DNA of 11,242 nt from CAYZHV01 sp964478055 (GCA_964478055.1 CAYZHV010000118.1:1-11242), one strand, 5' to 3'; shown: positions 1 to 7,006, numbered from the stretch's first letter. Notes: generated by a model not told the origin, from the letters alone. Translations and numbers: made by a program.

Positions 1-245
1 TGGGTCCCTTCGTCACCGGTTTTCTGATCTTCTCGATCGGTCTCTCCCTCGGTGGTCCCACCGGATACGCCATCAACCCTGCTCGTGACCTCGGGCCCCG
101 AATCGCTCACGCTCTGCTTCCGATCAAGGGTAAGGGCTCCAGCGACTGGGGTTACGGTCTCACCGCTCCGATCATCGGCCCGGTCATCGGTGGTGTTCTC
201 GGCTCTCTTCTCTGGGTTCTGGTTCTCAACGGAACCGGTATGTAA
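1..245 (+). CDS. glpF: Glycerol uptake facilitator GlpF (aquaglyceroporin), C-terminal part
   Basis: The 3' end of a membrane channel gene, open from the window edge (first full codon at base 3) to TAA at 243-245; 80 residues are visible. It carries the second NPA box of the MIP family in the form NPARDLGPR (visible residues 25-33). The Arg after NPA is the selectivity-filter residue, and the Asp after it is typical of glycerol-conducting GlpF rather than water-only aquaporins. A hydrophobic Gly-rich segment (visible residues about 53-75) is the last transmembrane helix, followed by a very short tail. GlpF lets glycerol diffuse across the inner membrane, where the kinase encoded 83 bases downstream traps it as glycerol-3-phosphate. 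The glpF-glpK order is the classical arrangement and suggests co-transcription. The N-terminal two thirds, promoter and start lie outside the window. I am confident of the family; only the exact substrate range is inferred. Confidence 0.93.
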   Translation, partial: GPFVTGFLIFSIGLSLGGPTGYAINPARDLGPRIAHALLPIKGKGSSDWGYGLTAPIIGPVIGGVLGSLLWVLVLNGTGM

Positions 246-253
246 CTCTCGCC

Positions 254-293
254 GGAGGACGGCGGTGCGGGTCAATGATTCGCGCCGTCTTCT
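254..293 (+). other. Intercistronic hairpin between glpF and glpK
   Basis: The arms at 254-264 and 283-293 can pair over 11 positions. The core of seven perfect pairs is GACGGCG with CGCCGTC, and two of the outer pairs are G-U wobbles. The loop is about 18 bases. There is no T run after it, so it does not look like an intrinsic terminator. An mRNA processing or stability element that sets the relative amounts of GlpF and GlpK is possible, but this is inference. Confidence 0.35.
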
Positions 294-317
294 CCAATCA
301 CAACGTCCCCAAAAAAC

Positions 318-322
318 GGAGG
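318..322 (+). promoter_or_regulatory. Ribosome binding site that sets the glpK start
   Basis: GGAGG lies six bases before the ATG at 329. An in-frame ATG at 275 would add 18 residues, but it has no such site and the extra residues do not resemble the family, whose N-terminus begins just before the DAGTTSSR motif. The site therefore favours 329 as the start. Confidence 0.85.
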
Positions 323-328
323 TCTTTC

Positions 329-1831
329 ATGGCTAAGAAGTACGTAATGGCATTTGACGCTGGTACTACCAGTAGCCGCGCAATCCTTTTCGACCACAAG
401 GGCGAAATCGTAAGCGTGGCACAGCAGGAATTTCCGCAGATCTACCCGAAGCCGGGTTGGGTCGAGCACAATCCTATGGACATCTGGGGCTCCCAGAGCG
501 GTGTCGCCCGGGAGGTGGTTAACAAGGCCGGCGTCGACCCGGAAGAGGTGGCGGCTATCGGTATCACCAACCAGCGTGAGACCGCCATTGTCTGGGAGAA
601 GGCGACGGGCAAGCCGATCATGAACGGTATCGTCTGGCAGGACCGCCGAACCGCGGGTATCTGCGACAAGATGAAGGCTGACGGTTTTACTGACTATGTC
701 CGGGAGAACACCGGCCTCGTTATCGACGCCTACTTCTCCGGAACCAAGGTCAAGTGGATGCTCGACAACGTCCCCGGCGCTCGGGAAAAGGCTGAAAAGG
801 GCGAGCTCCTCTTCGGTACTGTCGACACCTGGCTCATCTGGAACCTCACCGGCGGACAGGCCCACGTAACCGATTACTCCAACGCTTCGAGAACCTTGAT
901 GTTCAACATCAAGACCCTGGAATGGGACGACAAGCTCCTCGAAGAGCTCACCGTGCCTCGCTCCATGCTCCCCGAAGTCAAGCCCTCCAGCGAAGTTTAC
1001 GGCTACACCGATCCCAAGACCTTCGGCGGCGCCAAGATTCCCGTGGCAGCGGCCATCGGTGACCAGCAGGGCGCTCTCTTCGGTCAGGCTTGTTTCGAGA
1101 AAGGAATGGCCAAGAACACCTATGGTACCGGTAGCTTCGTCCTCATGAACACCGGAACCGAGCGAATCCCCTCCAAGACCGGCCTGCTCACCACCATCGC
1201 CTGGGGCTTGGAAGGCAAGGTCGAGTACGCCCTGGAAGGCGCGATTTTCGTAACCGGCGCCGCGGTCCAGTGGCTCCGGGACGAGCTCAAGATCGTTGCC
1301 GACGCGGCGGACACCAACTACTTCGCCTCCAAGGTGCCCGACACCAACGGGGTCTACATGGTACCCGCATTTGTCGGTCTTGGTGCTCCCTACTGGGACC
1401 AGTACGCTCGCGGTGCGATTGTTGGCCTTACTCGCGGAGCAAACCGGGATCACATCGTCCGGGCAACCCTCGAATCCATCGCCTACCAGACCAGAGACGT
1501 CGTGGAGTGCATGGACAAGGATTCCGGCATTACGGCCAAGGAGCTCAAGGTTGACGGCGGCGCTTCCATGAACGACTTCCTCATGCAGTTCCAGTCCGAC
1601 GTCCTCGGCGTGCCTGTTATGCGGCCCAAGATCGTTGAGACCACTGCTCGTGGCTCTGGATTTCTCGCGGGCCTGGCGGTTGGCTTCTGGAAGAATCAGA
1701 AGGATCTCGAGAACGCCTTCGAGCTTGACAAGAAGTTCGAGCCCACCCTCGAAAAGGGTCAGCGCGACAAGCTCTACGCCGGTTGGCAGAAGGCTGTCGA
1801 GAAGGCTAAGGATTGGGAGGACAAGGAGTAA
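329..1831 (+). CDS. glpK: Glycerol kinase GlpK
   Basis: A 500-residue cytoplasmic FGGY-family kinase that converts glycerol and ATP to sn-glycerol-3-phosphate. It is full length, and its numbering matches E. coli GlpK closely. The N-terminal phosphate-binding motif DAGTTSSR is at residues 10-17. The glycerol-contacting residues Arg83, Glu84, Trp103, Tyr135 and catalytic Asp245 (in GDQQ) are present, as is the second nucleotide-binding stretch (KVDGGASMNDF, 407-417). At the E. coli fructose-1,6-bisphosphate site Gly234 is kept but Arg236 is Lys. The region matching the IIAGlc-binding segment (about 472-481) is unlike E. coli, and no phosphorylatable His of the Gram-positive type is visible near 232. 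Allosteric control by those routes therefore looks weak or absent. The usually conserved TALGAA is TARGSG (439-444). The start at 329 is chosen for its GGAGG site. The gene follows glpF and ends at a strong terminator. Confidence 0.97.
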   Translation: MAKKYVMAFDAGTTSSRAILFDHKGEIVSVAQQEFPQIYPKPGWVEHNPMDIWGSQSGVAREVVNKAGVDPEEVAAIGITNQRETAIVWEKATGKPIMNGIVWQDRRTAGICDKMKADGFTDYVRENTGLVIDAYFSGTKVKWMLDNVPGAREKAEKGELLFGTVDTWLIWNLTGGQAHVTDYSNASRTLMFNIKTLEWDDKLLEELTVPRSMLPEVKPSSEVYGYTDPKTFGGAKIPVAAAIGDQQGALFGQACFEKGMAKNTYGTGSFVLMNTGTERIPSKTGLLTTIAWGLEGKVEYALEGAIFVTGAAVQWLRDELKIVADAADTNYFASKVPDTNGVYMVPAFVGLGAPYWDQYARGAIVGLTRGANRDHIVRATLESIAYQTRDVVECMDKDSGITAKELKVDGGASMNDFLMQFQSDVLGVPVMRPKIVETTARGSGFLAGLAVGFWKNQKDLENAFELDKKFEPTLEKGQRDKLYAGWQKAVEKAKDWEDKE

Positions 1832-1852
1832 TCCCTACCCTCCTCAACTCTC

Positions 1853-1892
1853 AGGGGCGGCGGCGCTGAGGCGGTGCCGCCCCTTTTTTTTT
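1853..1892 (+). terminator. Intrinsic terminator after glpK
   Basis: A perfect 9-bp GC-rich stem (AGGGGCGGC at 1853-1861 with GCCGCCCCT at 1876-1884) with a 14-base loop, followed by an uninterrupted run of nine T (1884-1892). It is a strong rho-independent terminator and closes the glpF-glpK transcript, so the downstream dehydrogenase genes probably need their own promoter. Confidence 0.93.
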
Positions 1893-1949
1893 AGAGACAG
1901 CCCCAGGTACGGGGCAACATAACCGCCTGCGCGACGAGCCAAATCATCC

Positions 1950-1978
1950 TTTCTGTCTATTTCACCCTGTGCTAACAT
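1950..1978 (+). promoter_or_regulatory. Possible promoter for the dehydrogenase trio
   Basis: The gap 1893-2125 (233 bases) between the glpK terminator and the next gene has no convincing reading frame. The best promoter-like match is a TGC-TAACAT extended -10 element (1970-1978) with a poor -35 (TTTCTG, 1950-1955) 17 bases upstream. That would give a leader of about 140 bases. The match is weak; nothing else in the gap is better, and I see no clear operator or riboswitch there. Confidence 0.25.
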
Positions 1979-2125
1979 AGTAAGACGCATCAACAGGCGA
2001 GCAGATGTTCGATTCAACCGCGATCTCTTGAAGGTCATGCTCCCTGCCATGCACTGTAAGCTCCGGCCTTCAAGACTCTCGTTGGACCGAAACTCACCTA
2101 GGGCATCGGCAACGGGAGGAACACG

Positions 2126-3565
2126 TTGGCAGATCAACAATCTCTCGACGTCCTAATTGTGGGCGCCGGCGTGAGCGGAGCGTGCATCGCGCGACAGCTC
2201 TCGGCGTACAAGCTGGACGTAGCACTGGTAGACAAGGAGGCGGATGTCTCCTTCGGCACTTCCAAGGCAAACAGCGGCATAATCCACGGTGGATTTCACC
2301 ACAACCAGAAGTACCTAAAGGCTAGGTTGGAGCTCCGCGGCAATCTTCTCTTTGATCGGATGTCCCGGGAGCTCGACTTCCCCTTCAAGCGTTCGGGCAT
2401 TCTCGTAGTCGCCCTGAGCGAGGAGGAGATGAAGTACATTGACCACCTCTACACTCAGGGGCTGGAAAACGGCGTTATCGGCATCGAGATGTGCTCCCGG
2501 GAGCGAATGTTCGAGCTCGAGCCAAAGCTCAACGCCGATACGGTAGGTGGGCTTCACGCTCCGGGGGGCGGCGTCATAGAGCCATACCGCTTTGTATTCT
2601 CTGTCATAGAGTCGGCCAAGAAGAACGGCGTGCAGGTGCTCACGAGCTTCGAGGTAGCCGACGCTCAGTGGGATGGCTCCCGCCATACCGTGACCGCCTC
2701 AGACGGCAGAAAACTCAAGTCGCGCTACGTCATCAACGCCGCGGGACTCTTCGCGGACAAGGTCTCCAAGATCTTCGGTGGCGAGGAGTTCGAGATTACC
2801 CCGCGCAAAGGAGAGTACTACCTTCTCGACCGAACCACCCAGGCGGCGCCGGAGAAGGTGCTTTTTCCGGTACCAACCAAAGTCTCGAAGGGTATGCTTG
2901 TTATTCCCACCGCGGAAGGAACAGTCCTCATCGGGCCCACGGCGGATGACATCGAGGATAAGGAGGACCTCTCGGTAAATCAGGAGAACCTGCAGAAGAT
3001 CTTTGAGCAGGCGCGAAAGATGGTCCCGGTTGTCTCTCAGAACGACGTGATCTCTCTTTTCGCGGGGAATCGTCCCACCATGAAGGAGGGAGACTTCTAC
3101 ATCGACATCTCCGAGAAGCAGGAGAACTTCATACAGGTCGCCGGGATCCAGTCTCCGGGGCTCACCGCCTCCCCGGCAATCGGGGAGTACGTCAAAGATC
3201 TCCTCAAGAAGGCGGGGGCGGAGCTCGTGGAAAAGCCGGACTACGACCCCATCGTCACGAAACTACCGAGGATTCGGGAGGCGAGTCCCTTCGAGGCGGA
3301 CCAGTTGGTTGCCAAGGACCCCGCCTACGGCAACGTAGTCTGTCGATGTGAGGAGATATCCGAAGCTGAGATCGTCGCGGCTATTCGCCACGGACACACC
3401 ACCCTGGACGGAATCAAGTACCTCACTCGTGCGGGAATGGGACGGTGCCAGGGCGGCTTCTGCACCTACAAAACCATGAAGCTCCTCATGCGAGAAACCG
3501 GCATGAGCTACGAGGAGATCACCAAGCGCGGTCCTTCGAGCCCGGTGCTCATGGGAAAACTGTGA
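2126..3565 (+). CDS. glpA: FAD-dependent glycerol-3-phosphate dehydrogenase, GlpA-like, with C-terminal BFD-type iron-sulfur domain
   Basis: 479 residues. A DAO-type FAD oxidoreductase fold begins with the dinucleotide motif GAGVSG at residues 13-18 and the acidic Asp36 at the end of the second strand. The segment SKANSGIIHGGF (46-57) is typical of the GlpA/LhgO group. The C-terminus (about 404-465) is a BFD-like domain with cysteine pairs C406/C408 and C441/C446, expected to hold a [2Fe-2S] cluster. By family and neighbours it oxidises glycerol-3-phosphate to dihydroxyacetone phosphate. The start is TTG at 2126, six bases after GGAGG (2115-2119); translation from there gives a normal N-terminus. 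The next gene begins 10 bases after the stop. The protein is shorter than E. coli GlpA (about 540 residues). L-2-hydroxyglutarate oxidase is the main alternative from the fold alone, but the setting beside glpF-glpK argues against it. Symbol given by analogy. Confidence 0.88.
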   Translation: MADQQSLDVLIVGAGVSGACIARQLSAYKLDVALVDKEADVSFGTSKANSGIIHGGFHHNQKYLKARLELRGNLLFDRMSRELDFPFKRSGILVVALSEEEMKYIDHLYTQGLENGVIGIEMCSRERMFELEPKLNADTVGGLHAPGGGVIEPYRFVFSVIESAKKNGVQVLTSFEVADAQWDGSRHTVTASDGRKLKSRYVINAAGLFADKVSKIFGGEEFEITPRKGEYYLLDRTTQAAPEKVLFPVPTKVSKGMLVIPTAEGTVLIGPTADDIEDKEDLSVNQENLQKIFEQARKMVPVVSQNDVISLFAGNRPTMKEGDFYIDISEKQENFIQVAGIQSPGLTASPAIGEYVKDLLKKAGAELVEKPDYDPIVTKLPRIREASPFEADQLVAKDPAYGNVVCRCEEISEAEIVAAIRHGHTTLDGIKYLTRAGMGRCQGGFCTYKTMKLLMRETGMSYEEITKRGPSSPVLMGKL

Positions 3566-3575
3566 GGAGACGAGA

Positions 3576-4832
3576 ATGAAAGAGCTATACTACGACACCC
3601 TGGTCATAGGCGGCGGTGCGGCGGGGATGTCTGCCGCTCTGGAGGTCGCCAAGAACGGCTTCTCCGTGGCGATCGTCGAGCGCGAGGAACACCTGGGGGG
3701 CATCCTCCTCCAGTGCATCCACAACGGTTTCGGGCTGCAGCTTTTCAAACAGGAGCTCACGGGACCAGAGTTCTCGGACGAGCTAATCAAGCAAATCAGA
3801 GAGACTGACGTTGCGGTATACCTGGACACAACAGTGGCCCACCTCTCCGACGAGGAGGAGGGCAAGGTTGCCTACTGCTACTCCGCAACCTACGGGGTGA
3901 GTAAGATCACCGCGCGGTCAGTGGTCCTCGCCATGGGATGCCGGGAGCGCAACCGAGGAGCTATTCGCACCCCCGGAACTCGCCCCTCGGGGGTCTTTAC
4001 CGCCGGCCTCGCCCAGCGACTGGTCAACGTGGAAGGGTACATACCGGGCAAAGACGTGGTTATCGTCGGATCCGGAGATATCGGACTCATCATGGCCCGC
4101 CGCATGACCTGGGTAGGTTCCAGGGTACACGCGGTTGTGGAGATTCAACCCTATCCGTCGGGCCTGACCAGAAACATCGTCCAATGCCTAAACGATTTCG
4201 ACATACCCCTCTACCTGTCCCATGTGGTCTCCCGGATAGAAGGTAACAATCGGGTCGAAAAGGTCGAAATAACCCCTCTGGAGGATGGCATACCGAACCC
4301 CGACAACGCCTTCGAAATCGCCTGCGATACGCTCCTCCTATCGGTGGGCCTTATTCCGGAGAACGAACTCTCCAAGGAGGCGGGGGTAACGATCAATCCC
4401 CAGACCAACGGCGCGGAAGTGGATGCGACCATGATGACCTCCGTCCCCGGCGTCTTCTCCTGCGGCAACGTCCTCCACGTGCATGACCTCGCGGATTACG
4501 TAGCAGAGGAAGCGCAACGGACAGGGGGATACGTCGTCAACTATCTGAATGAGCACAAGCCCGACAGGCAGATCAGGGTCAAGGCGGGCTCGAACGTCCG
4601 CTACGTCGCCCCCGGAAAGGTGAGCACCTCCAACCCGGACAAGATCTACTTCCGGACCCTCATCGTTAAGAACAACGCCAAGGTCGTTGTTAAGGTGGAT
4701 CACAGAACCATCAAAGAGAAAAAGATGAATCATGTCCAACCCTCTGAGATGGTGAGCCTCAAGCTCTCCAAGAAGGACGCGGAGCAGATGAACGCAACCC
4801 CGGACTCGGTAATGGAGGTGAGTGTACAATGA
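3576..4832 (+). CDS. FAD/NAD(P)-dependent oxidoreductase, partner subunit of the glycerol-3-phosphate dehydrogenase module
   Basis: 418 residues with the two-dinucleotide-domain layout of pyridine nucleotide-disulfide oxidoreductases. The FAD motif GGGAAG is at 12-17, a second nucleotide motif GSGDIG at 165-170, and the FAD-closing segment VPGVFSCGNVLHVHD at 290-304. A beta-rich C-terminal part (about 330-418) follows. There is no CxxxxC redox disulfide, so it is not a classical disulfide reductase. Genes of this type sit between glpA-like and DUF1667 genes in several anaerobes, including Thermotoga as I recall it, and probably pass electrons from the dehydrogenase to a nucleotide or another carrier, in the place of GlpB. 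The start ATG at 3576 has GAGGAG six bases upstream and follows the previous stop by 10 bases. Its stop overlaps the next start (ATGA). The family is clear; the exact electron partner is inferred. Confidence 0.87.
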   Translation: MKELYYDTLVIGGGAAGMSAALEVAKNGFSVAIVEREEHLGGILLQCIHNGFGLQLFKQELTGPEFSDELIKQIRETDVAVYLDTTVAHLSDEEEGKVAYCYSATYGVSKITARSVVLAMGCRERNRGAIRTPGTRPSGVFTAGLAQRLVNVEGYIPGKDVVIVGSGDIGLIMARRMTWVGSRVHAVVEIQPYPSGLTRNIVQCLNDFDIPLYLSHVVSRIEGNNRVEKVEITPLEDGIPNPDNAFEIACDTLLLSVGLIPENELSKEAGVTINPQTNGAEVDATMMTSVPGVFSCGNVLHVHDLADYVAEEAQRTGGYVVNYLNEHKPDRQIRVKAGSNVRYVAPGKVSTSNPDKIYFRTLIVKNNAKVVVKVDHRTIKEKKMNHVQPSEMVSLKLSKKDAEQMNATPDSVMEVSVQ

Positions 4833-5221
4833 AAACCGAAGGAACCCTCCTACGAGAATTGACCTGTATTAGCTGTCCCATAGGCTGTCAACTAAAGCTC
4901 TACCAGGGCCCAACTGACGATGAGATCGTTGTGAAGGGAAACAAATGCCCTCGGGGTGAGGAATACGGCAAAGAGGAGTACCTCGCGCCAAAGCGGGTCG
5001 TCACCTGCACCTGCCCGACAAACTCCAAGGTTTTTCCGCGGATCCCGGTGCGGACCGACAAACCCCTCCCGAAGGAGCTCATCAACGAGCTCCTCGAGGA
5101 AGCGTACAGCACCACGGTCAAACTTCCGGCGAAGCGCGGCCAAGTGATTCTCAACGATTTTCGCGGAACCGGCGTGAGTCTCATCTCCGCTCTCGCCATG
5201 GGGAAAGAGAGCGTATCCTAA
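4829..5221 (+). CDS. DUF1667 small cysteine-rich protein of the glycerol-3-phosphate dehydrogenase module
   Basis: 130 residues, recognised as the DUF1667 (COG3862) family of small proteins with conserved cysteine pairs. The N-terminus has CISCPIGC (C13, C16, C20) and then NKCPRG (C40), a pattern that could bind an iron-sulfur cluster. TCTCP adds C60 and C62. The rest (about 66-130) is a predicted alpha/beta segment with no membrane helix or signal peptide, so it should be cytoplasmic. The ATG overlaps the preceding stop as ATGA, with GGAGG at 4814-4818, so translation is probably coupled. Its constant place after the two flavoproteins suggests a third subunit carrying electrons, in the functional slot of GlpC although the sequences do not look related. 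The biochemical role is not established to my knowledge. Family assignment is firm; function is inference. Confidence 0.85.
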   Translation: MKTEGTLLRELTCISCPIGCQLKLYQGPTDDEIVVKGNKCPRGEEYGKEEYLAPKRVVTCTCPTNSKVFPRIPVRTDKPLPKELINELLEEAYSTTVKLPAKRGQVILNDFRGTGVSLISALAMGKESVS

Positions 5222-5242
5222 CAAAGAGCGGATCGAAGCTTC

Positions 5243-5278
5243 GGGGCTGTCTCGGTAACTCCGGGACGGCCCCTATTT
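5243..5278 (+). terminator. Hairpin terminator between the converging glycerol and STAS genes
   Basis: A 13-bp stem (5243-5255 with 5261-5273) contains two G-U wobbles and closes a 5-base loop. A short T-rich tail (TATTT, 5274-5278) follows on the + strand. It lies 21 bases after the DUF1667 stop. No T run follows on the - strand, so it acts mainly for the + strand operon. It may still slow or block transcripts from the STAS side, as its arm includes the last base of the STAS stop codon. Confidence 0.75.
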
Positions 5279-5779
5279 CATTCCGGCGCTCTCCTCGAGC
5301 GCCTTGAACAGCGTTTCGAATTCTTTCCTCAGCTCCGGAACAATATTGATGATATCGTGGTGGGCATCGAGCACAAACTCGGAGCTCACCTTTTCCCTCT
5401 GTTCCACTGGTATCTGCCCTACGACTTCGTCCTCGAGATCTCTTACCTCCGAGTCCTCGGCCACATCGAAATAGTCGATCAGCTTCATCTGTGAGAGAAT
5501 CTCACGTACCGGCTCGGAGAGGTTTGTCAGGACGCAGCTCGCAGCGCCACTCTGTTGAAACTTGTGGATCCTGATAAGTGTTCCCACCGTAGTACTATCT
5601 ATATATGTGGCCTGATGGAGGTCGAGAAAGATCTTTGGAATGGGCTTCTCCTTCAGCCACTCCTCGAGCTGTTGGTAGAGAGCGTAGGAATGATTCGCCG
5701 TCACGGAGCCCCGGAAAAAGACAATCAGGCTCTCTCCATGGTGGAGAAAGACAACCGGATACTCGTCGTTTACACCCAT
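5273..5779 (-). CDS. STAS-domain protein (anti-sigma-factor antagonist-like) with C-terminal extension
   Basis: 168 residues. A STAS domain occupies roughly residues 5-110, with the signature strand and helix start LDLHQATYIDSTTVGTL (52-68). In SpoIIAA-type proteins the matching site is DSSGLG and the second Ser is phosphorylated by a partner kinase. Here the motif is DSTTVG, which places Thr63 at that position with Ser62 beside it. About 55 further residues (112-168) are highly charged and probably helical, longer than a minimal STAS protein. There is no membrane segment. The start ATG (5777-5779 on this strand) has only a modest AGGG upstream. It follows the binding-protein gene by 32 bases on the same strand, so it is likely the last gene of that transcript. 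No SpoIIAB-like kinase or SpoIIE-like phosphatase gene is in the window. STAS partner switching is the family's usual role; the partner here is unknown. Confidence 0.82.
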   Translation of the reverse strand: MGVNDEYPVVFLHHGESLIVFFRGSVTANHSYALYQQLEEWLKEKPIPKIFLDLHQATYIDSTTVGTLIRIHKFQQSGAASCVLTNLSEPVREILSQMKLIDYFDVAEDSEVRDLEDEVVGQIPVEQREKVSSEFVLDAHHDIINIVPELRKEFETLFKALEESAGMK

Positions 5780-5811
5780 ATGTTTACCCTACCAACTACG
5801 CCGCGCTCGTG

Positions 5812-6945
5812 TCACTCCTCCGACGCAAAGCGTCCTTCTCTTATGGTGAGGTGCGTATACTCCCTCAGCGCGTTTCCCTCCGGCGTAAAGCGAAGTCGTC
5901 CAGTCACCCCGTGCCATCCATCGGTTTCGGCGAGGGACCGGCGAACGATATCACGATCGAGGGTGCCCGCCCGAGCTACCGCATCCGCCAGGAGATGGAT
6001 TGCGTCATAGGCGAGGGCTGCCGCCAGGCTCGGCTCCTCTCCGTAGTGTGAAAGGTAGCTCTGATAGAAGGAGTGGGACCGGGGCTCACCGTTCTGCGGG
6101 GCAAACAGAGCGGAAACAATCAGCCCCTCCGCGTCCGCTCCCGCCTCCCGTAGAAAGCCCGGGGAGTGGAGCTTGGAGGGAGCAAGAAAGGGCACCTCAT
6201 TCCAGGAGTCGCTCCCGCGGAAACGGCAGATCTCGAGTCCCTCGCGCTCTTTGGATACGATATAGACAACGTCGGGCTGGCTTTTTCGGATACGCTCCAG
6301 GAGCTCCGGAAACCGAGGATTGGTCTCGAAATAGTACTCCCGAGCAACCACCTCGCCGCCGAGGTCGGCGAACTCCGAACGGAACTCCTCGGCGAGCCGT
6401 CGCCCCCAGTCGTCCTGCCGGTAGAGTATTGCCGCCTTGCGAGCCTTCAAGATGTCAAAGGCGAAGCGGGCGTTGCTTCTTCCTTCTCCCTCCTGAAGAC
6501 CGACCATTGAGAAACTCCATGGAGAACCCGCCGCAAAGGCAACGTGGCCAACGGTGGGGGAGAGTTGCAAGAGTCCCTCGCTGTCAAAATGGCGCTGCGC
6601 GGCAATGGTGGGACCCGAGGCGAAGCCGCCTAGGTGGGCAAGAATGGTGCCCTCCTCGGACCAGCTCCGAGCCAGTTCAGCGGCGACCTGTGGGGCCGCT
6701 TCGGTGTCATTGATCGCGAGGAGGAGCCTGCGGCCGAGCAAACCCCCATCGTTGTTTATCTCCTCCGTCGCAAGTTCGACGGCCCTGAGAATGGCACTCC
6801 CTTCCGCATGCCATTGCCCGCTCAAGGGAACCCCGACACTAATCACCACGGGGTCATACTCTTCCCGAATTCCCAGGGCGGTTGAAGAAAGCACAACGAG
6901 GATGGTTAGTGTAAACAGTGCCACCGAGATCGGAATTAATCGCAC
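5812..6945 (-). CDS. Periplasmic substrate-binding protein, branched-chain amino acid (LivJ-like, peripla_BP_6) family
   Basis: 377 residues. Residues 1-25 form a secretion signal (MRLIP, then a hydrophobic stretch ending STALG), with likely cleavage after Gly25. There is no lipobox cysteine, so the mature protein should be soluble in the periplasm. The mature part opens with GVPLSGQWHAEGSAILRAV (38-56) and INNDGGLLGRRL (63-74), the usual first lobe of type I binding proteins. A second lobe begins near ILYRQDDWGRRLAEEF. The length fits the family. The start is GTG (6943-6945), and upstream in-frame choices would lose the signal. No permease or ATPase genes lie beside it. Its neighbours are an EAL protein (61 bases upstream) and a STAS protein (32 bases downstream), which hints at ligand sensing rather than, or as well as, transport. 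The ligand cannot be told from sequence; amino acids are the common guess. Confidence 0.87.
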   Translation of the reverse strand: MRLIPISVALFTLTILVVLSSTALGIREEYDPVVISVGVPLSGQWHAEGSAILRAVELATEEINNDGGLLGRRLLLAINDTEAAPQVAAELARSWSEEGTILAHLGGFASGPTIAAQRHFDSEGLLQLSPTVGHVAFAAGSPWSFSMVGLQEGEGRSNARFAFDILKARKAAILYRQDDWGRRLAEEFRSEFADLGGEVVAREYYFETNPRFPELLERIRKSQPDVVYIVSKEREGLEICRFRGSDSWNEVPFLAPSKLHSPGFLREAGADAEGLIVSALFAPQNGEPRSHSFYQSYLSHYGEEPSLAAALAYDAIHLLADAVARAGTLDRDIVRRSLAETDGWHGVTGRLRFTPEGNALREYTHLTIREGRFASEE

Positions 6946-6949
6946 AGCG

Positions 6950-6970
6950 CCTTGCCCCTGTCGGGGAAGG
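6950..6970 (-). promoter_or_regulatory. Hairpin covering the ribosome binding site of the binding-protein gene
   Basis: On the - strand CCTTCCCC pairs with GGGG-C-AAGG, giving eight pairs with one bulged base and a four-base loop. The 3' arm contains the only Shine-Dalgarno-like bases (AGGGG and AAGG), ending four bases before the GTG start. Folding would hide the site, so translation of this gene may be damped or controlled relative to the EAL gene upstream. There is no T run, so it is not a good terminator. No function is shown. Confidence 0.4.
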
Positions 6971-7006
6971 TACGAAGGGGAGCATGGGATATCAAGAACT
7001 ACCGAG

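Noticed and set aside
272..1453. A 393-codon open frame on the - strand across glpK
   Set aside because: It lies wholly antisense to an intact, family-matching glycerol kinase. Its translation shows no recognisable domain, and long antisense frames are expected from the codon bias of a GC-rich gene.
1911..1927. GG-N10-GC spacing resembling a sigma-54 element after the glpK terminator
   Set aside because: Only the spacing fits. The surrounding bases (GGGGCAAC and CCGCC) poorly match TTGGCACG and TTGCW.
4338..4829. A 163-codon - strand frame antisense to the second flavoprotein
   Set aside because: Antisense to a well-supported gene, with low-complexity composition and no ribosome binding site or family resemblance.
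6000..6713. A 237-codon + strand frame opposite the binding-protein gene
   Set aside because: The translation is Arg/Pro/Ser-rich, as expected from an off-frame reading of GC-rich coding DNA; the - strand gene has a signal peptide and clear family motifs.
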